Position numbers and translations under genes: made by a program. A model generated the notes under the pieces. That model saw nothing but the letters and a program-made list of their open reading frames with translations. It was not told where the DNA came from and searched no databases. This document shows, piece by piece, positions 23,301 through 36,500 of a DNA stretch of 64,000 nt. Position 1 is the first letter of the stretch; every line of letters starts with the position of its first letter. The stretch comes from Silene latifolia (Eukaryota; Streptophyta; Magnoliopsida; Caryophyllales; Caryophyllaceae): contig NC_133526.1 of NCBI RefSeq assembly GCF_048544455.1, positions 9,936,001 through 10,000,000 on the forward strand, read 5' to 3'.

Positions 23301-25112
23301 GATGAAACAAAGGAAGCCTTCAAAAGTCTAACTTGTGATCAATGGAACTCAAACCTGGGAGTCAACCAAAGTCAATGGTCAACACGAGTGGAACCCAAAA
23401 CCGAGCCATCTTGAAGTCCAAGCCTAAGAACCCAAGTTAGGCCCTGAATTTTAGATTGGAAAATCAAATTAATGAATTAAGAAGTCTAAGAATCAACAAT
23501 GTAAAGCAAATGTTTAGGTAATTCAAGTGATAACAAGTCTTAGATTCAATAAATATTTATTGATATTTAGCGATTATTGATTGATTGGCTTTAACCACCA
23601 ATTAATCCCAAGTACTATATATATTATATATTATATTCTGTGTTGAGTTTGCTCTCTAAGTGGCACCTCCTGCGACAGCTGCTTGGCACACAATTACTAG
23701 TCTTAGAATCGAGTTGAGCCGTTGAGGGTAGTTCTAGATCTCGTCCGAAACCAAACCCAGGCGAGACTTTCTTCCCGAAAATACGGTCCCCAGTCACTTC
23801 AGCCGCTCCAAGTGGAACAAGTCTTAGAAGTTCGTTCGGTGTGAAAGTTTGGGCCTTCTAGTGCTCAGTAGATATCAAATTTTTCAGAAGGGTTGGTCTT
23901 ACATACACACAGGTGGAATTGAAATGGTTTCCGCTTTTTAAAAGAGCAAGTGAGAAGGGCGGTGGACAGAAATGGTACCATTGATCAGTCATTCCAACCA
24001 TGCATTGCACTGAAACCAATATTTCCTAAAAGTAGACGACAAGTTTCTAAGGTTGGGACTTCTCAGAATTCTTGAGAGTGAAAACATGAGTTTCCTTCCC
24101 CCTCGTAAATTTAATCATTCAAATTGTTTAACGAATTAAAATGACCCTAGATATTAAACAACTAAAACTACAAATTCAAATGTAACTCAATTGCGAAAAC
24201 AAAAGTTTCCTACTTCCTTTAAGTTTAATCTAGTGTTTACTTTCTCCTGCCCTTCCCTCCGTCCCTCCCTTTTCATCCCCTCCTTCCCTTCCCTCCTAAA
24301 CTGTTATTCAAACACACCCTCGTATTCTTGTGCAATGTTTCATCTTTCAAGAGATTCAATGACCTATAAGTCTTTGGTTTTTGAATCTGTTGGAGTAACA
24401 GAAATAGCTCAATAAATGGGATGCACTTGTTTTTAGCTAGCAGTTTGTCAATGCATGAGTCAATATTTATTGTAGGTCATCACGTACCAATCTCTATGTT
24501 CTTAACATAAGGTAAGGCTCCATATATTCGACACCTTTATCTTGCCAACTGAAGCCTTTGAAAGTGGAGACCTAAGGGTAATGCTATTTTATTTTTAAAT
24601 GTTTGTGTACATGTTTCGGTGCGTTCAGAAGTTACCCAAGCAGTAGAATTTTTTTCTTCAGAAAATTAAATTCAATAATTTAGACGCGGTGCAATATCAA
24701 TCCACAGGCTATCAAGTGGTATGATGCTTCCTTGTTGTCCCTGTTTTAGTCAATAATCATGATTATTTAGATTTAGCAAGCCTTCTTCAGTTTCCATCTC
24801 ATTACATTCCTTGTTTAGGTACTCCCTAATCCCTATAGCTAACTTTACTAGGTTAGACTCTGTAGTTCACATATACAAAATTGTTAGAATACACCGCTTT
24901 AACGGTAAACAGGGTGACAGCTGCATGCCATAATAGAAGAGGCTTTGTAGTTCACATTCGCTGGAGTATTATTGGGGGTTCGGGTTACTTTGGTTCATAG
25001 AAATAGGGCAACTCGTTATTTTGTAGCTTGGTGTACTTTTTGTCCTTAATTGCTTCTGCACACTACTTGTTATTGTCAGGTAGTGACTTTTTTTTATGTG
25101 ATCAGGGAATGA
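20395..25112 (+). CDS. PTPA: Serine/threonine-protein phosphatase 2A activator (PTPA family, peptidyl-prolyl isomerase)
   Basis: PTPA activates PP2A catalytic subunits in the cytosol/nucleus and is classed as a peptidyl-prolyl isomerase. Exon 1 (20395-21602) carries nearly the whole protein. Exon 2 starts at 25106 and supplies only the last base of a Trp codon, Glu and the stop (25110-25112), giving 404 residues ending in ...FGSIIPWE. The N-terminal ~100 residues are Pro/His/Thr-rich low complexity. The conserved fold begins around ITSPSDVKQFV and includes DYGTGHE (236-242), GVWGLDDYHFLPF (from 294) and EVLEKLPVVQHFLFGS near the end. I chose ATG 20395 for its AAAAAATGG context and position. 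The short last exon is inferred from the family's usual C-terminus. A G-box-like CACGTG lies near 20301. If the 3.5-kb intron were retained, a different hydrophobic C-terminus would result (stop at 21763-21765). Confidence 0.9.
22179..22975. mobile_element. Non-autonomous hAT-like element in the PTPA intron
   Basis: 797 bp with ends CAGTGGCGCTTCTAGG and AAAGACGCCACTG. It is flanked by CCGTCTTT and CCATCTTT (8 bp, one mismatch). CAGTGGCG-type ends and an 8-bp duplication are hAT features. I see no transposase frame inside. Confidence 0.75.
24200..24330. repeat. Fragment resembling one arm of the Tourist-like MITE in QPT intron 1
   Basis: The pyrimidine-rich stretch CCTTCCCTTCCCTCCTAAAC followed by TTATTCAAACACACCC resembles the right arm of the 12815-13210 element. 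I could not find a matching left arm. Confidence 0.3.
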
Positions 25113-25830
25113 TGCGGCAGCCTCTTTGATTCAGGCCTTGACGTTGAAGGTCACATTCCTTCGGATTGAGACGTGGAATCTACCGGCTAAATGGAAGTGG
25201 AACCGACGGTCATAGCCGTCATATGTACGTTTTGGGTATATGCAGTATTTGAGTTGGATGTTAATATCAAACCATAGATTTTGGTTTATACATATGGCTG
25301 TTAAATTAGGTATCACCAAATTTAAATAATTTCCAACTAGTTAGAGATTACATATTTTGTAGTTGGTACTTGTGTTAGGAGGAAAAAAATGAAATATCCC
25401 TCTCCCTCTGCATGGCAAAAACAAACTTCAATGTTTCGAGTTGTGCGGACTTGTATGAATGGAGGTTCTGTTTCAGTGATTTGTTATAGTCAAACCAACT
25501 TCAATTATTAATGTTAGTATTATTATTCTAGCTAAAAAGGTTAAAATATAAAGTTATGCATCTTACTCGTCCTGTGCATTGAGGAAAGTTCATAGAGCTA
25601 AACGGTTGTTCACGTTAAAAACTTGGACAATTGGGCGCCCTGCTGAATTTTCGAACAATAAGATATCCGATAAAAAAAAGGTTGTAAACGTATATTTTGT
25701 CCATCATCCCACCTCAAGCTTTTAAAAGGAGACAAAGTAAAGGTCTCAATTTTAAGAGGAAACCACTCCGAATCCAAGTTAAGATCATCTTTCTCATCTC
25801 GTCTAATTGACTGTCTTGTCACTTGTGTAG
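25113..25830. other. PTPA 3' UTR and downstream spacer
   Basis: The PTPA 3' UTR probably occupies the first few hundred bases. I see no other gene, repeat array or RNA gene here. Confidence 0.45.
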
Positions 25831-26090
25831 CACTAAAACTTGGGAGAGACGGTCTCTCACTAAGTTATTGAGAGACCAATCTTTCGTACCCTTTTATTTG
25901 TATTTCGTACCTTTTTTATTGTTGATCGTGACCTTAGTAATTTCAATCTATTTACATAATAAATGTACCCATTTTATTATTAATCATGATTTGTACCTAT
26001 TTTATTATTGTTAGTACCATTTTTTCTTAAAATTGTACAATGGTCTCTCAATAAAGCTTATTAAGAGACCGTCTCTCAGGAGACCTACTC
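25831..26090. mobile_element. MITE with GAGAGACGGTCTCTC-type inverted repeats
   Basis: 260 bp flanked by a perfect 9-bp repeat CTTGTGTAG (25822-25830, 26091-26099). The arms carry GAGAGACGGTCTCTCA, which is nearly self-complementary, facing GAGACCGTCTCTCAGGAG. The 9-bp duplication suggests the Mutator superfamily, although the ends are imperfect. Confidence 0.7.
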
Positions 26091-26100
26091 CTTGTGTAGA

Positions 26101-26290
26101 GATGGTAATTGGGTCAGTCTGGTTGAGTTTGGTTTGGGTCGTAACGGGTTCGGGTTATATCGGGTCAAGTCATTTCGGGTCAAATGATGTGTCGGGTCGG
26201 GTTTGGGCCGCGTCATTATCAGGTCCGGTTACGTTGTCACATTAGTGCAAATTTTGACATAAATTTAGTTTTTAACCATTCTTTGTTTTA
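26101..26290. repeat. Repeat family B, copy 1 (GGGTC-rich)
   Basis: It starts AGATGGTAATTGGGTCAG and is rich in TCGGGTC/GGGTCGG. It contains TCGGGTCAA and GGTCAAATGATGT, then an AT-rich tail with TTAATTACTTCATTA. A related copy lies at about 57331-57780, sharing these landmarks in the same order. Confidence 0.55.
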
Positions 26291-27558
26291 ATTACTTCAT
26301 TATATCTTAATCTCAATCGTCATCAATTCATCATACACGCAAAACATTTTCACCATATCCGGGTTTAACCCAAATTCAAAATAAGTTGGATATTGCATAT
26401 CAAAGTCATGACAATTTTTCATAGGATGCAATGTTTTAGAGACCAAATCTAGAAAGGGATCAAATATAATACTCCCTAATCAGCAAACAATAAAATGGTG
26501 CAGATTGCAGAATACTTGGAAGAGACCAAAATAATGGCACCTAACTAAATCCGTCCAAGAAAAATAAAAACAAAATAATGAGACTCTAAAACGGTTAAAA
26601 AACTAGTCCGTTAATTCGAATTTTTGATTGTGATGTTGGATGGGCGGCATAATTATAATCATAAATTCATAATCAATAAGTATGAATTTATCATAAATTC
26701 ATAATAATAATCATAATAAATCATGCCCATCACCTCAAAACCTGCATTCTCCAGGATGTGATTTCTGAAAGTGAAACGTAAACCATTTTAAAATTACAAT
26801 AATCATCCTTATTTCAATTTAATAAAAAAAAATCATCACTTTCATACACCTTGGAATTTTCTTCAAATTTAATATATACTACTCGTATATTCGTTGAATT
26901 TTACATTTTTAATTCAATTTCCTCCTCCAAATAATAATCAAACATTTGTGTCAACAAAAATTAATATTAATCAAACAAAGATCTACATTTCTCCTTTTCT
27001 GTTTGTTTTCTTGCTGTTTGTTTTCAAACTTTTTGAAGAAAAGCAGGTGAAATTCTGTAAGTGGGCACCTCTGTTTTTCAATTTTCACCACTTAATTATT
27101 GTAAATTAATTACAAGATCTATTAATTCCTATAATTCCAGAAATTTGGCTTCTTTTCTGCTACTTATTTGATCAATTCCCACATTTTTGGGGACTCGATT
27201 CTGGGTAATTAATTATTCATTTGATCGTCTAATCATTTTTCTGGGTTGTATGATTATACCCTTTTATTATTGCAATTATTATTGATTTTGATTGTATTTA
27301 TTTGGTATAATTTATTGTATAAATTGATCCATTTGGGTATCATATACATCAATTGTTTGGGGGTTTGAGTATAATGGTGAATTTGTACTATTGATACTAT
27401 TGAACAAGCACAAGGTTGGTTGGTCCCTTTACCTGTCCCTTTAAGTGATCAAAGGTGGGTCCTTTGACAAAAGTTTGATAGTCCTTAAACTGAATAAAGA
27501 AGAGTAAAAAAAAGTACCTTTTTTGTGGAATTATTATTGATCTAATACCAATTACCAA
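26291..27558. other. Spacer and 5' region of the myosin VIII gene
   Basis: AT-rich with no other gene visible. Around 26640-26730 short ATAAATTCATAAT repeats occur. The myosin promoter and 5' UTR, possibly with a leader intron between about 27050 and 27540, should lie in the right half; I cannot fix the transcription start. Confidence 0.4.
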
Positions 27559-30500
27559 ATGGCTACCATTGAAACTGATTCGTCCTCCGGATCACGGAAT
27601 CCGTTGGTTGATAAGAAGACGGTGCCCAAAGTTAGGGCACCGCCTTCTTTTACTTCAATTAAGTCGTTGCCAGCAAAGTTTAAGTCGATGGATGCTATTG
27701 AGGGAATTGGTGTTTTCAATTCTACTTTTAATGATATATTAGAAGGGTATGAGTATGATGATGAACAAGGGGATCAGGGAAATAATGATTCACCTTATGG
27801 AGGAGTAAGGGATTTGCCTGACCTCGATGATGACGACTCTGATGTTCCTTCTTCGCCTTCTATCCCGTCTATTGCTGAGTCTAAATGGAATGACACTTCT
27901 TCTCCTTATGCTAAGAAGGTAACATCTTCCCTCTTTTTTGTCCTCATCTCGATCAAGATTATTTATTCTGTGTTTGCTTGATTGTAACTTTCACCCTGAG
28001 TTTCCTGATCAAGCTTAATTATGTACTAATGTTCTTTGCAACTTATATTTCTATCGCTAGCTTACGGAGTATATATTGAAATCTTGTATTTGGTCAGAAG
28101 TGTGTTAACTTGCAGAGTCTTCCTCTTATGCATAGAAAGTGACAAAAAGTCTCATTCTTTTTGCTTACCTGGTTTTGTTGATTAATGCCTCTGATATTCT
28201 GATCCCCACATCTCTGGGGACATAGTTTCCAATTCGAGTTCAGAAATCTATCCGCAAGATACTCCCTCCATCCCAATTTTATTGGCACCTTTCCCGTAAA
28301 AAATATTTTAAAATTATTGTCCCCTTCTAAATGTTGTAAGGAAAAAAGATGAGGATCCTATATTACCTCTGGACGTGAACTATCACAATCTCCACCACAA
28401 TGATATTGTCTCAACTCTCTTTAATTCAAAGATAGTTCATCCCTTTCCCTTAAATTCTCCTAAAATAGAAAAGGGGTCGATAAAAATGGGATGGAGGAAG
28501 TAATTTTTACGAACTATGGCCTATGTGAAGGTATTTTCTTTGATGTAAGTTGCTTATAAAGCAAAGAGGTGCAATGAACATGGCATGGGAAGGTAGATGC
28601 AATCCTTTCGGGGCACCCTTTTTTATTAAATTGCTTGGTGTGGAGATTGCCCTATCTTGTTGCACCTATTCCAATTCCACTGCAGCGATATTTGTTACTT
28701 CCATTTGGCAAACTGCAAATCTTTATCACTCATGTTTCTGGAACTTGCACTTGTTTTTATATAGCCGGTTAGCTGTTCGTTTGAGTTATAATTCTTTTTT
28801 TTCCAATCTATGTAACTTAATATTCACATCATACATTCTCCATCATCAAGGAACTTTAATATGTGGGTAAGAAAGTTGCTAAACCAAATAAATTTGTGCG
28901 TAGTGAACTTTTAAAACATGTTTTGACTTATATTTATCGTCTTAATTCACTATATCTCACGTACTGTATTATTCCATGCTGTCATGCAACTGGCTGTTAG
29001 CTGTATGTCAATTTATTTTTGAATGGCAATTATGGTAATGACATGATGGAAATTACTTTTTTCGTTGTTACTTCGTACTTAAAGTTGAAATTTATTTTCC
29101 AGAATATCCACTCTTGGTATAAACAACCTGATGGGAATTGGAAACTTGGAAAGATTATATCTAGTTCAGGGACAGAAACTATCATTTCTCTGCCTGAGGG
29201 GAAGGTAAGATGATTACCAAATTTTTAATTTTAATGGTTTACACTTGCTCTACTTTGTTTACTTCATACAGACACACCAACTGTAGGTTGTAAAAGTGCA
29301 AACTGATCGTTTATTACCAGCAAACCCTGACATCCTTGATGGCGTGGACGATCTTATGCAACTAAGCTATCTCAGTGAACCTTCAGTTCTCTACAATCTT
29401 GAATACAGATATGACCGTGATATGATTTATGTGAGTGATTCTATTATTGAATGCTTGCTAAAAGATTTATCATTTATATTTAGTTTTTTCGAATTCTGAT
29501 AACTGTTGCTTTGCATTGAATCAGACAAAAGCAGGCCCTGTGCTTGTTGCTATCAATCCTTTCAAAAATGTTCCACTTTATGGAGAGGATTATATTGAAG
29601 CATATAAGTGTAAATCCACCGAGAGTCCACATGTGTACGCAATTGCAGATACTGCCCTTCGGGAAATGACACGAGGTGCTCGACTTCGTTTATTTATTAT
29701 TATTTTCTTTGGTCTTCCTTCCTTTTTTCTCTGTGACTTTGTAGAAGCTACACTAATCAATACTTGTATGTTTCTTTGTCTTTCTTTTGTTTTTTAATTT
29801 ATCCCTTTTGTTTCCTTTTTATTCCCTTTTGCAGATGAAGTGAATCAATCAATCATCATAAGGTGGGTGTTATCTTCTAGCACTCCTTGTTAGGACATGG
29901 TATAACTTGTTTATGGATTAGCTCTGCATGACCAGCTCAGTTACTTACACCTGGTTATGTATTTTTGTTAATCATGAAGTTGTTTAGGGAATTTGTTTAA
30001 TCATTTATCAGTTGACACTTGTTTTTCTCATCTTTAACAACTTTTCATGAAGCTAGAATAACCTCACCCAGTCCCTTAAAATCTCCTCCCATGGGGGGTA
30101 AGGGTTCAGATGTTTTGATGACCCATAATGAAATTGCTTCTACTGCAAAATAGGAAGCACAAACATATTAATGAACCATTATATTCCAAACCCTGATAAT
30201 ATTGAGTCTTTGGCTTTGTTGATATGTATTTACTCGTCTTTTGAGGTTCTAATCTCTCTTTCTGGCTAATAGACAAATCATTTGAGATATGTGACATATG
30301 TCTGGCATTATGACTAAATCTAGTAGCCGAACCAATTTTTGGTTGTCAACGTCCTGAAAATGCAAGATAAGTCCTGACATCGCTGATGAACATTTTCATT
30401 TATGATCTAGTGGCGAGAGTGGAGCGGGAAAAACTGAAACAGCTAAGATAGCAATGCAATATTTGGCTGCACTTGGAGGTGGAAGTGGGATAGAGTATGA

Positions 30501-33500
30501 AATATTAAAAACCAATCCTATCTTGGAAGCGTTTGGCAATGCAAAGACATTAAGGAATGACAATTCAAGCCGCTTTGTAAGTTCGTGGTTTCGACCTTCT
30601 GATTGAGTGACCAAATGTTACGTTGGACGTGCGCCTGAGTTTGGTTTGGAGAAATAATATAATACTATCGTTTGCGTACATATGGCAGGGAAAGCTGATT
30701 GAGATCCACTTCAGTGAGACTGGAAAAATCTCGGGGGCAGCGATTCAAACATGTGAGCCTGCTTTATCTAATTTGTTAAAAGTTCTGAAATTTTCAAGAT
30801 TGATGTTGCCGGGCCACTAACTACGCATTTCTCCTCTTTCTTATGGTTGGCCTTATTGGTTTTGAGGATACAGTCTTACTTGAAAAGGTCAGCATCTTCT
30901 ACTGCTTCCTTTGATTATCATTGTTTTTGAGGGGTAATTGTAATATTATTTGTTTACCGTTTTATCCTGACTATATTTGATTCATAAACAGTCCAGAGTG
31001 GTACAATGTGCGGAAGGTGAACGATCATACCACATATTTTATCAGCTGTGTGCTGGTGCACCAGCTTCTCTAAGAGGTATATGCTCTCTTGATTTCTGTA
31101 TTGCCTTGCTCATTGTTATTGTTTTTAGCATGGCTTTATTGATTACTCGTAACAAGTTTATCCCCCTTATGAGTTTATCTCATAGGTTCGTGCATGTCAT
31201 GAAGGTTGTTTAGTGAGAGATCATGCGTATATATTAGACTACTAATGAATCGGAAGGCTTCACTAATATTTTCTGAATACAATCTCTGATTCTAGGTGCT
31301 CATTTCTTCTTATTCATAGGCCCTGTCAGCCACCGGTTCTGCTTGTTTAGGGTCTAATTACCTGCTTAACTATTATTAGTGATTTGTAAAATGTTTGTCG
31401 ATGTTCCTCCATTATACTAACCGCATACCTCTAGATGGAATGCACCCGGTTACAACAGGAAAGATTCAGTTGACCCTATATACCAAATCTTGAAATTTTA
31501 TCTATATTGAACATTGCTGAATGAGATCAATGTTTGTTGGGGAACCAATTTTGTACATGCTCTTAGTTAGCGCATGAAGTTCTTAGGAGACTAATAATTA
31601 AGTGTTCATTGGTAGTGCAGAATGCTTGATCTAAGCTTATGGCAATTTTTATCGCATCATACACGTAAAAAGTAATAAATTTCTTCTTAAGCCCTTAACC
31701 TTTATTAACATACTGGTTACTTGAACTGGTTGTGATTGTCACAATGTCAATCTTCCATCATTTGTTCATCTTTGTTTTGTAGACTGTTCTGGGGTGTTTT
31801 GAATTTCTTTTTTTTGCCTTTGTAAATTCCAGAGAAATTGAATTTGAGGAACCTTGATGAATATAAATACCTGAGACAGAGCAATTGCTACACCATTGCA
31901 CGTGTGGATGATGCTGAACAGTTTCGCATTGTCATGGTACACAGATACTGTTATCTTTTTGCCATTGGAGAGGAAGAGAGACTGAGAGTATTGATAGACA
32001 TTTCTATTGTCATTCAAGCTTTCTTTTTGTGTTGTTTTCAGGAAGCGTTGGATGTAGTTCATGTCACTAAAGATGACCAAGAGAGCGCTTTTGCAATGGT
32101 CGCTGCTGTGTTGTGGCTAGGGAATGTCTCTTTCAATATTATTGACAATGATAACCATGTAGAACCAGTGCCTGATGAAGGTACGTCGTAAATGCCAGGT
32201 CTGATGATTTCAGCAATAGTTGTATTGGTTTTTGCTTCAGGTATTGTTTTCCTGGCATCAGTAGTGTGTTGCCTATTGATGGTTAAAGATGAAAATTTAA
32301 GATAGGAAGACCAAAAATGTGAGTATATCTTAGGTTGTGTTTCTATATTTCCCATATCCCCTTCATCAGGATGGTTCATTGACATATTGTCGACTGGTCA
32401 CTAGTTTATTTATCAGAAGTAATTGTTGAAGGAAAAAGGCAACAACTTGAGGAAAAAATAAATTTTTCGCGTTAGTGAGTGGAAAATTGCCTCATGGAAG
32501 AGAGAATATGATATCCACCCTCCCTCTTTTGTTTCCCAATGAAATGTGTAATATTTGTATCACATGTGGCTTTTCGGTTTTCAGCTCTTCTTTCTGTTGC
32601 AAAGTTGCTTGGCTGCGAAGTGGAGGAGTTACAACTTGCTTTGTCCACCAGAAAAATGAAAGTTGGAAACGACAATATTGTTCAGAAATTAACACTGCCT
32701 CAGGTAAGTTATTCTCTAATCTTTCAGGTCAGTTATCTAGAAAAATGAGTAACATGTGAATCCAGATACTCACTGTAGTTTGTAGCTTATTTTGTTTTGT
32801 AGCCGTATTCCATTTCGGATCCACAATGCTACCCTTTGGCTTTTTATGTCAATGTGAATGCTATTAAGTTGTTGTCAGGAAATAGTTTATGATTACATGA
32901 TTACAGACTTGTTGTAGTCATTATGTTTGCAAATTATTGTCCACTTTGGGTTTCAGATTTTTGAGTGTCATATTCAGGGGACTTGTCTTGGGAATTTTGT
33001 GGAACTAATTAGTTTTGACATCGTGACTTACTGACTTATAAAGATAAAAACAAAAAGAAAATGAGATCTATGGTGATTCTGTTGTTGAATGTGGCATGCT
33101 GAGTGTTTGAGTGGTTGTATTCACCGGTTAAGGAGAGGTAATTAAGTGGCTAGAAGGTTGGTCAAGGTTAAATCTAATCATAAGGGGCAGTTGTTAGTTA
33201 CAAGTATATGATCGAGGGCAACATGCCCAGGGCAAATAATGGAAGACCCATGACTTGTGTTTAGAGAAGTGTTTCTCAGCGCGAGTGATAAGAGGCGATA
33301 GCTGATAGATCTGTAGCAATTTAAAATAGGTTGAAAAGTTAGGGGGATGTCGTAGTTCGAATAACAGCATATGGCGAGACTAGAGATGATAGCATGTGAG
33401 AAGTCCACCATAGCACGTGAAAGCACAAGGAGGGTTGTGTGAGCGATGAGAGATCTTATTCAGGGTGTGATTGAAGGTTTTCAAAGTCTTTTAATGCTAT

Positions 33501-36500
33501 ACTTCCTGATAAATGGGACGATTAAAGATGATAATAAAATCAAGGGATAGTGCTCTAATGGAGGTGGTGGGTTTGTGCCTTACAAGAGGTTGGCAAGGAT
33601 AATGTGAATGATATTCAGTCACTTTTGATATAGCCACAAAACTTGTGATTGTTGAGTCAGATTATGATTTTGATAGCGGTGATGAGTTTTATGCATATGA
33701 AAAAGGGGATAATTGTGAAAAAGAGGATTGATACTTGTTTTTTGGGGTTAAAATCGAATAGGGTAACTCTTTAAGAGATCTCGGATATGTGGTAGAAAAA
33801 CCGGAAAAAAAGAAACATAGTCCGATACGCCCTTTGGAAAATGGCTAAAATTGAAATGTATAATTCACGGTTTTCGGGATTCTAGGATCCCGGAACAAAA
33901 TTCACCGAAAATCTGACGGAAGGTCCCTCGAGTCTGATAAAGCGGCCACACAAAATTTGAGGACCAATCGGAGACATTTGAGGCAGCGGGTATTCAATTA
34001 ACCAGCATCGGCCGAAATTATCATGTGAAAAATGGATTCATACTTGTTTTTGGGGTTAAAATCGAATAGGGTATCTCTTAAAGAGACCTCGGATATGTGG
34101 TAGAAAAACTAGGAGAAAAAGAAACTACAACCGGTCATGTCTGGAAATGGCTAAAATTGAAGTGTATATAATACACGGTTTTCGGGATTCTAGGGTCCCG
34201 GAACAAAATTTACAGAAAATATCACGGAAGGTTCCTCGGGTCTGATAAAGAGGCCACACAAAATTTGAGGACCAACCGCGGACATTTGAGGCTGTTGGTA
34301 TTCTGCATTAGCCGAAACTCGAATAATTGTGAAAAATGGATTGATAAATGTTTTTTGGGGTTAAAATCGAATAGGGTAACTTCTCAAGAGACCTCGGATA
34401 CGTGGTAGGAAAACCGGGAGAAAAAGAAACATAGTCCGGTACGACCTCTGAAATGGCTCAAATTGAAGTGTATTGGTTTTCGGGATTCTACGCTCCCGGA
34501 AAAAAATTCACCGGAAATCTCACGGAAGGTTCCACAAAATTTGTGGACCAATCGGGGACATTTGAGACTACTGTATTCTCTATAAACCTGCATTAGCCGA
34601 AACTCGAATAATTGTGAAAAATCGATTGATACTTGTTTTTTAGGGTTAAAATCGAATCGGGTAACTTTTCTGGTATAAAAACCGGGAGAAAAATAAACAT
34701 GGTCCGGTACGAACTCTGGAATGGCTCAAATTGAAGTGTATAATATACGGTTTTCGGGATTCTAATCAAAATTCACCGGAAATCTCACGGAAGTTCTCTC
34801 GGGTCAGATAAAGCGGCCACACAAAATTTGAGGACCAACCGGTGACATTTGAGGCTGCTGGTATTCTATAAACCAACATTAGAACTCGGATAATTGTGAA
34901 AAATGGATTGATACTTGTTTTTTTTTGGGATTAAAATTGAATAGAGTAACTCCTTAAGAGACCTCGGAGAGGTAGGAAAAGCGGGAGAAAAAGAAACATA
35001 GTCCGGTACGACCTCTGGAATGACTCAAATTGAAGTTTATAATATACGGTTTTCGGGATTCTGATCAAAATTCACTGGAAATCTCACGGAAGGTCCGTCG
35101 GGTCAAATAAAGCGGCCACACAAAATTTGAGGGACTAATCGGGGACATTTGAGGCTACTGGTATTCTATAAACCAGCATTTGCCGAAACTCAAATATTGA
35201 GTAAGGTGAGATAGGCTAAGGGAAGCTTCATCTTAGATGATTTTAGATCATTTTATGCTTCGGAGACTCAAGGACTATGTTACTATGGGTACGAGTGTCG
35301 GACACGGGTACAAATCTAAGTGTTGGGTTTGGCATGACTAAAATTGTGAGACACAAGGCCCCGTTTTGAAAGGAGGATATGGGCCATACGGCTATACGGG
35401 TGGGGGACACGTCTTCAAAACAAAAATACATTACTAAAGTTTTGAAATATTTCAATAATGGAAAGAAGTTTAACAAATAACACTTAAATAATCAAATATA
35501 ATACTTAATGCCTTATTCCTCTTTCCTTTTACTTTTGTGGTGTGATCTCACTAGTTTAGCTCTCTTGAAGTGTTGGACTAATAATTGCCAGGTACAGATG
35601 CATACCTATAGGCTATATCCATGTCGTGTCGTGTTGACACGGGTACGGTTGGGAAAGTGAAGTGTCAAAGTAACATCGCTCAAGGAAACAAAAATACTGT
35701 GGAAATAAAATTTTGCTCTCATACATCTGTAACTCTGTCACCTGGATGATATTCTTAATTCTTATCATCCAGTCTTCGATCTTTTGTATAATTTCTAATT
35801 TGTTTCTTGAATTGTGGATCTGCGGTGCATAGCTGTGTTGTTGTTGTGAGGGCATATAATCTACAAGGTTGACTATAATTGTTCCTTTTTTCTTTCAGGC
35901 AATTGATGCCCGCGATGCATTGGCAAAATCCATTTATTCTTGCTTATTTGATTGGCTTGTTGAAAAAATTAACAAGTCACTCGCTGTAGGCAAACGGCGC
36001 ACTGGAAGGTCCATCAGCATTCTTGATATATATGGTTTTGAATCATTTGATGTATGTTCTTCCTGGTCTTCTCTATCTGATTGCGTCCTTAAGCTTTCTT
36101 TCCAAATTCATTGGTCGCAAATATTTATTTAGTGTGTTTTGTTTTCCAGAAAAACAGCTTTGAACAGTTCTGCATCAACTATGCAAATGAGAGATTGCAG
36201 CAGCACTTCAATCGTCACTTGTTCAAATTAGAGCAAGAGGTATGTTTGTGATGAAGGTTTCATGATTCTAGAGCCTTCAGGAGTTGTTAATTGAGGACAT
36301 CACATCGTTTCAAAATCAGATGGCTGTTTTTCCTGGTTCTTTGTTTTTGCTTTAGTTAGTGCTCTGCTAGTCTAAAGAATATACAAGACATTCTGTTAAT
36401 TGTTGAGGGTGGATTTGTTATGCGTGATTCAATATTGTTCTAGATTGGTCTTCCTGTGGTTGACAGTGAAACAATGATGAGTGATATACTTATGTTACTG

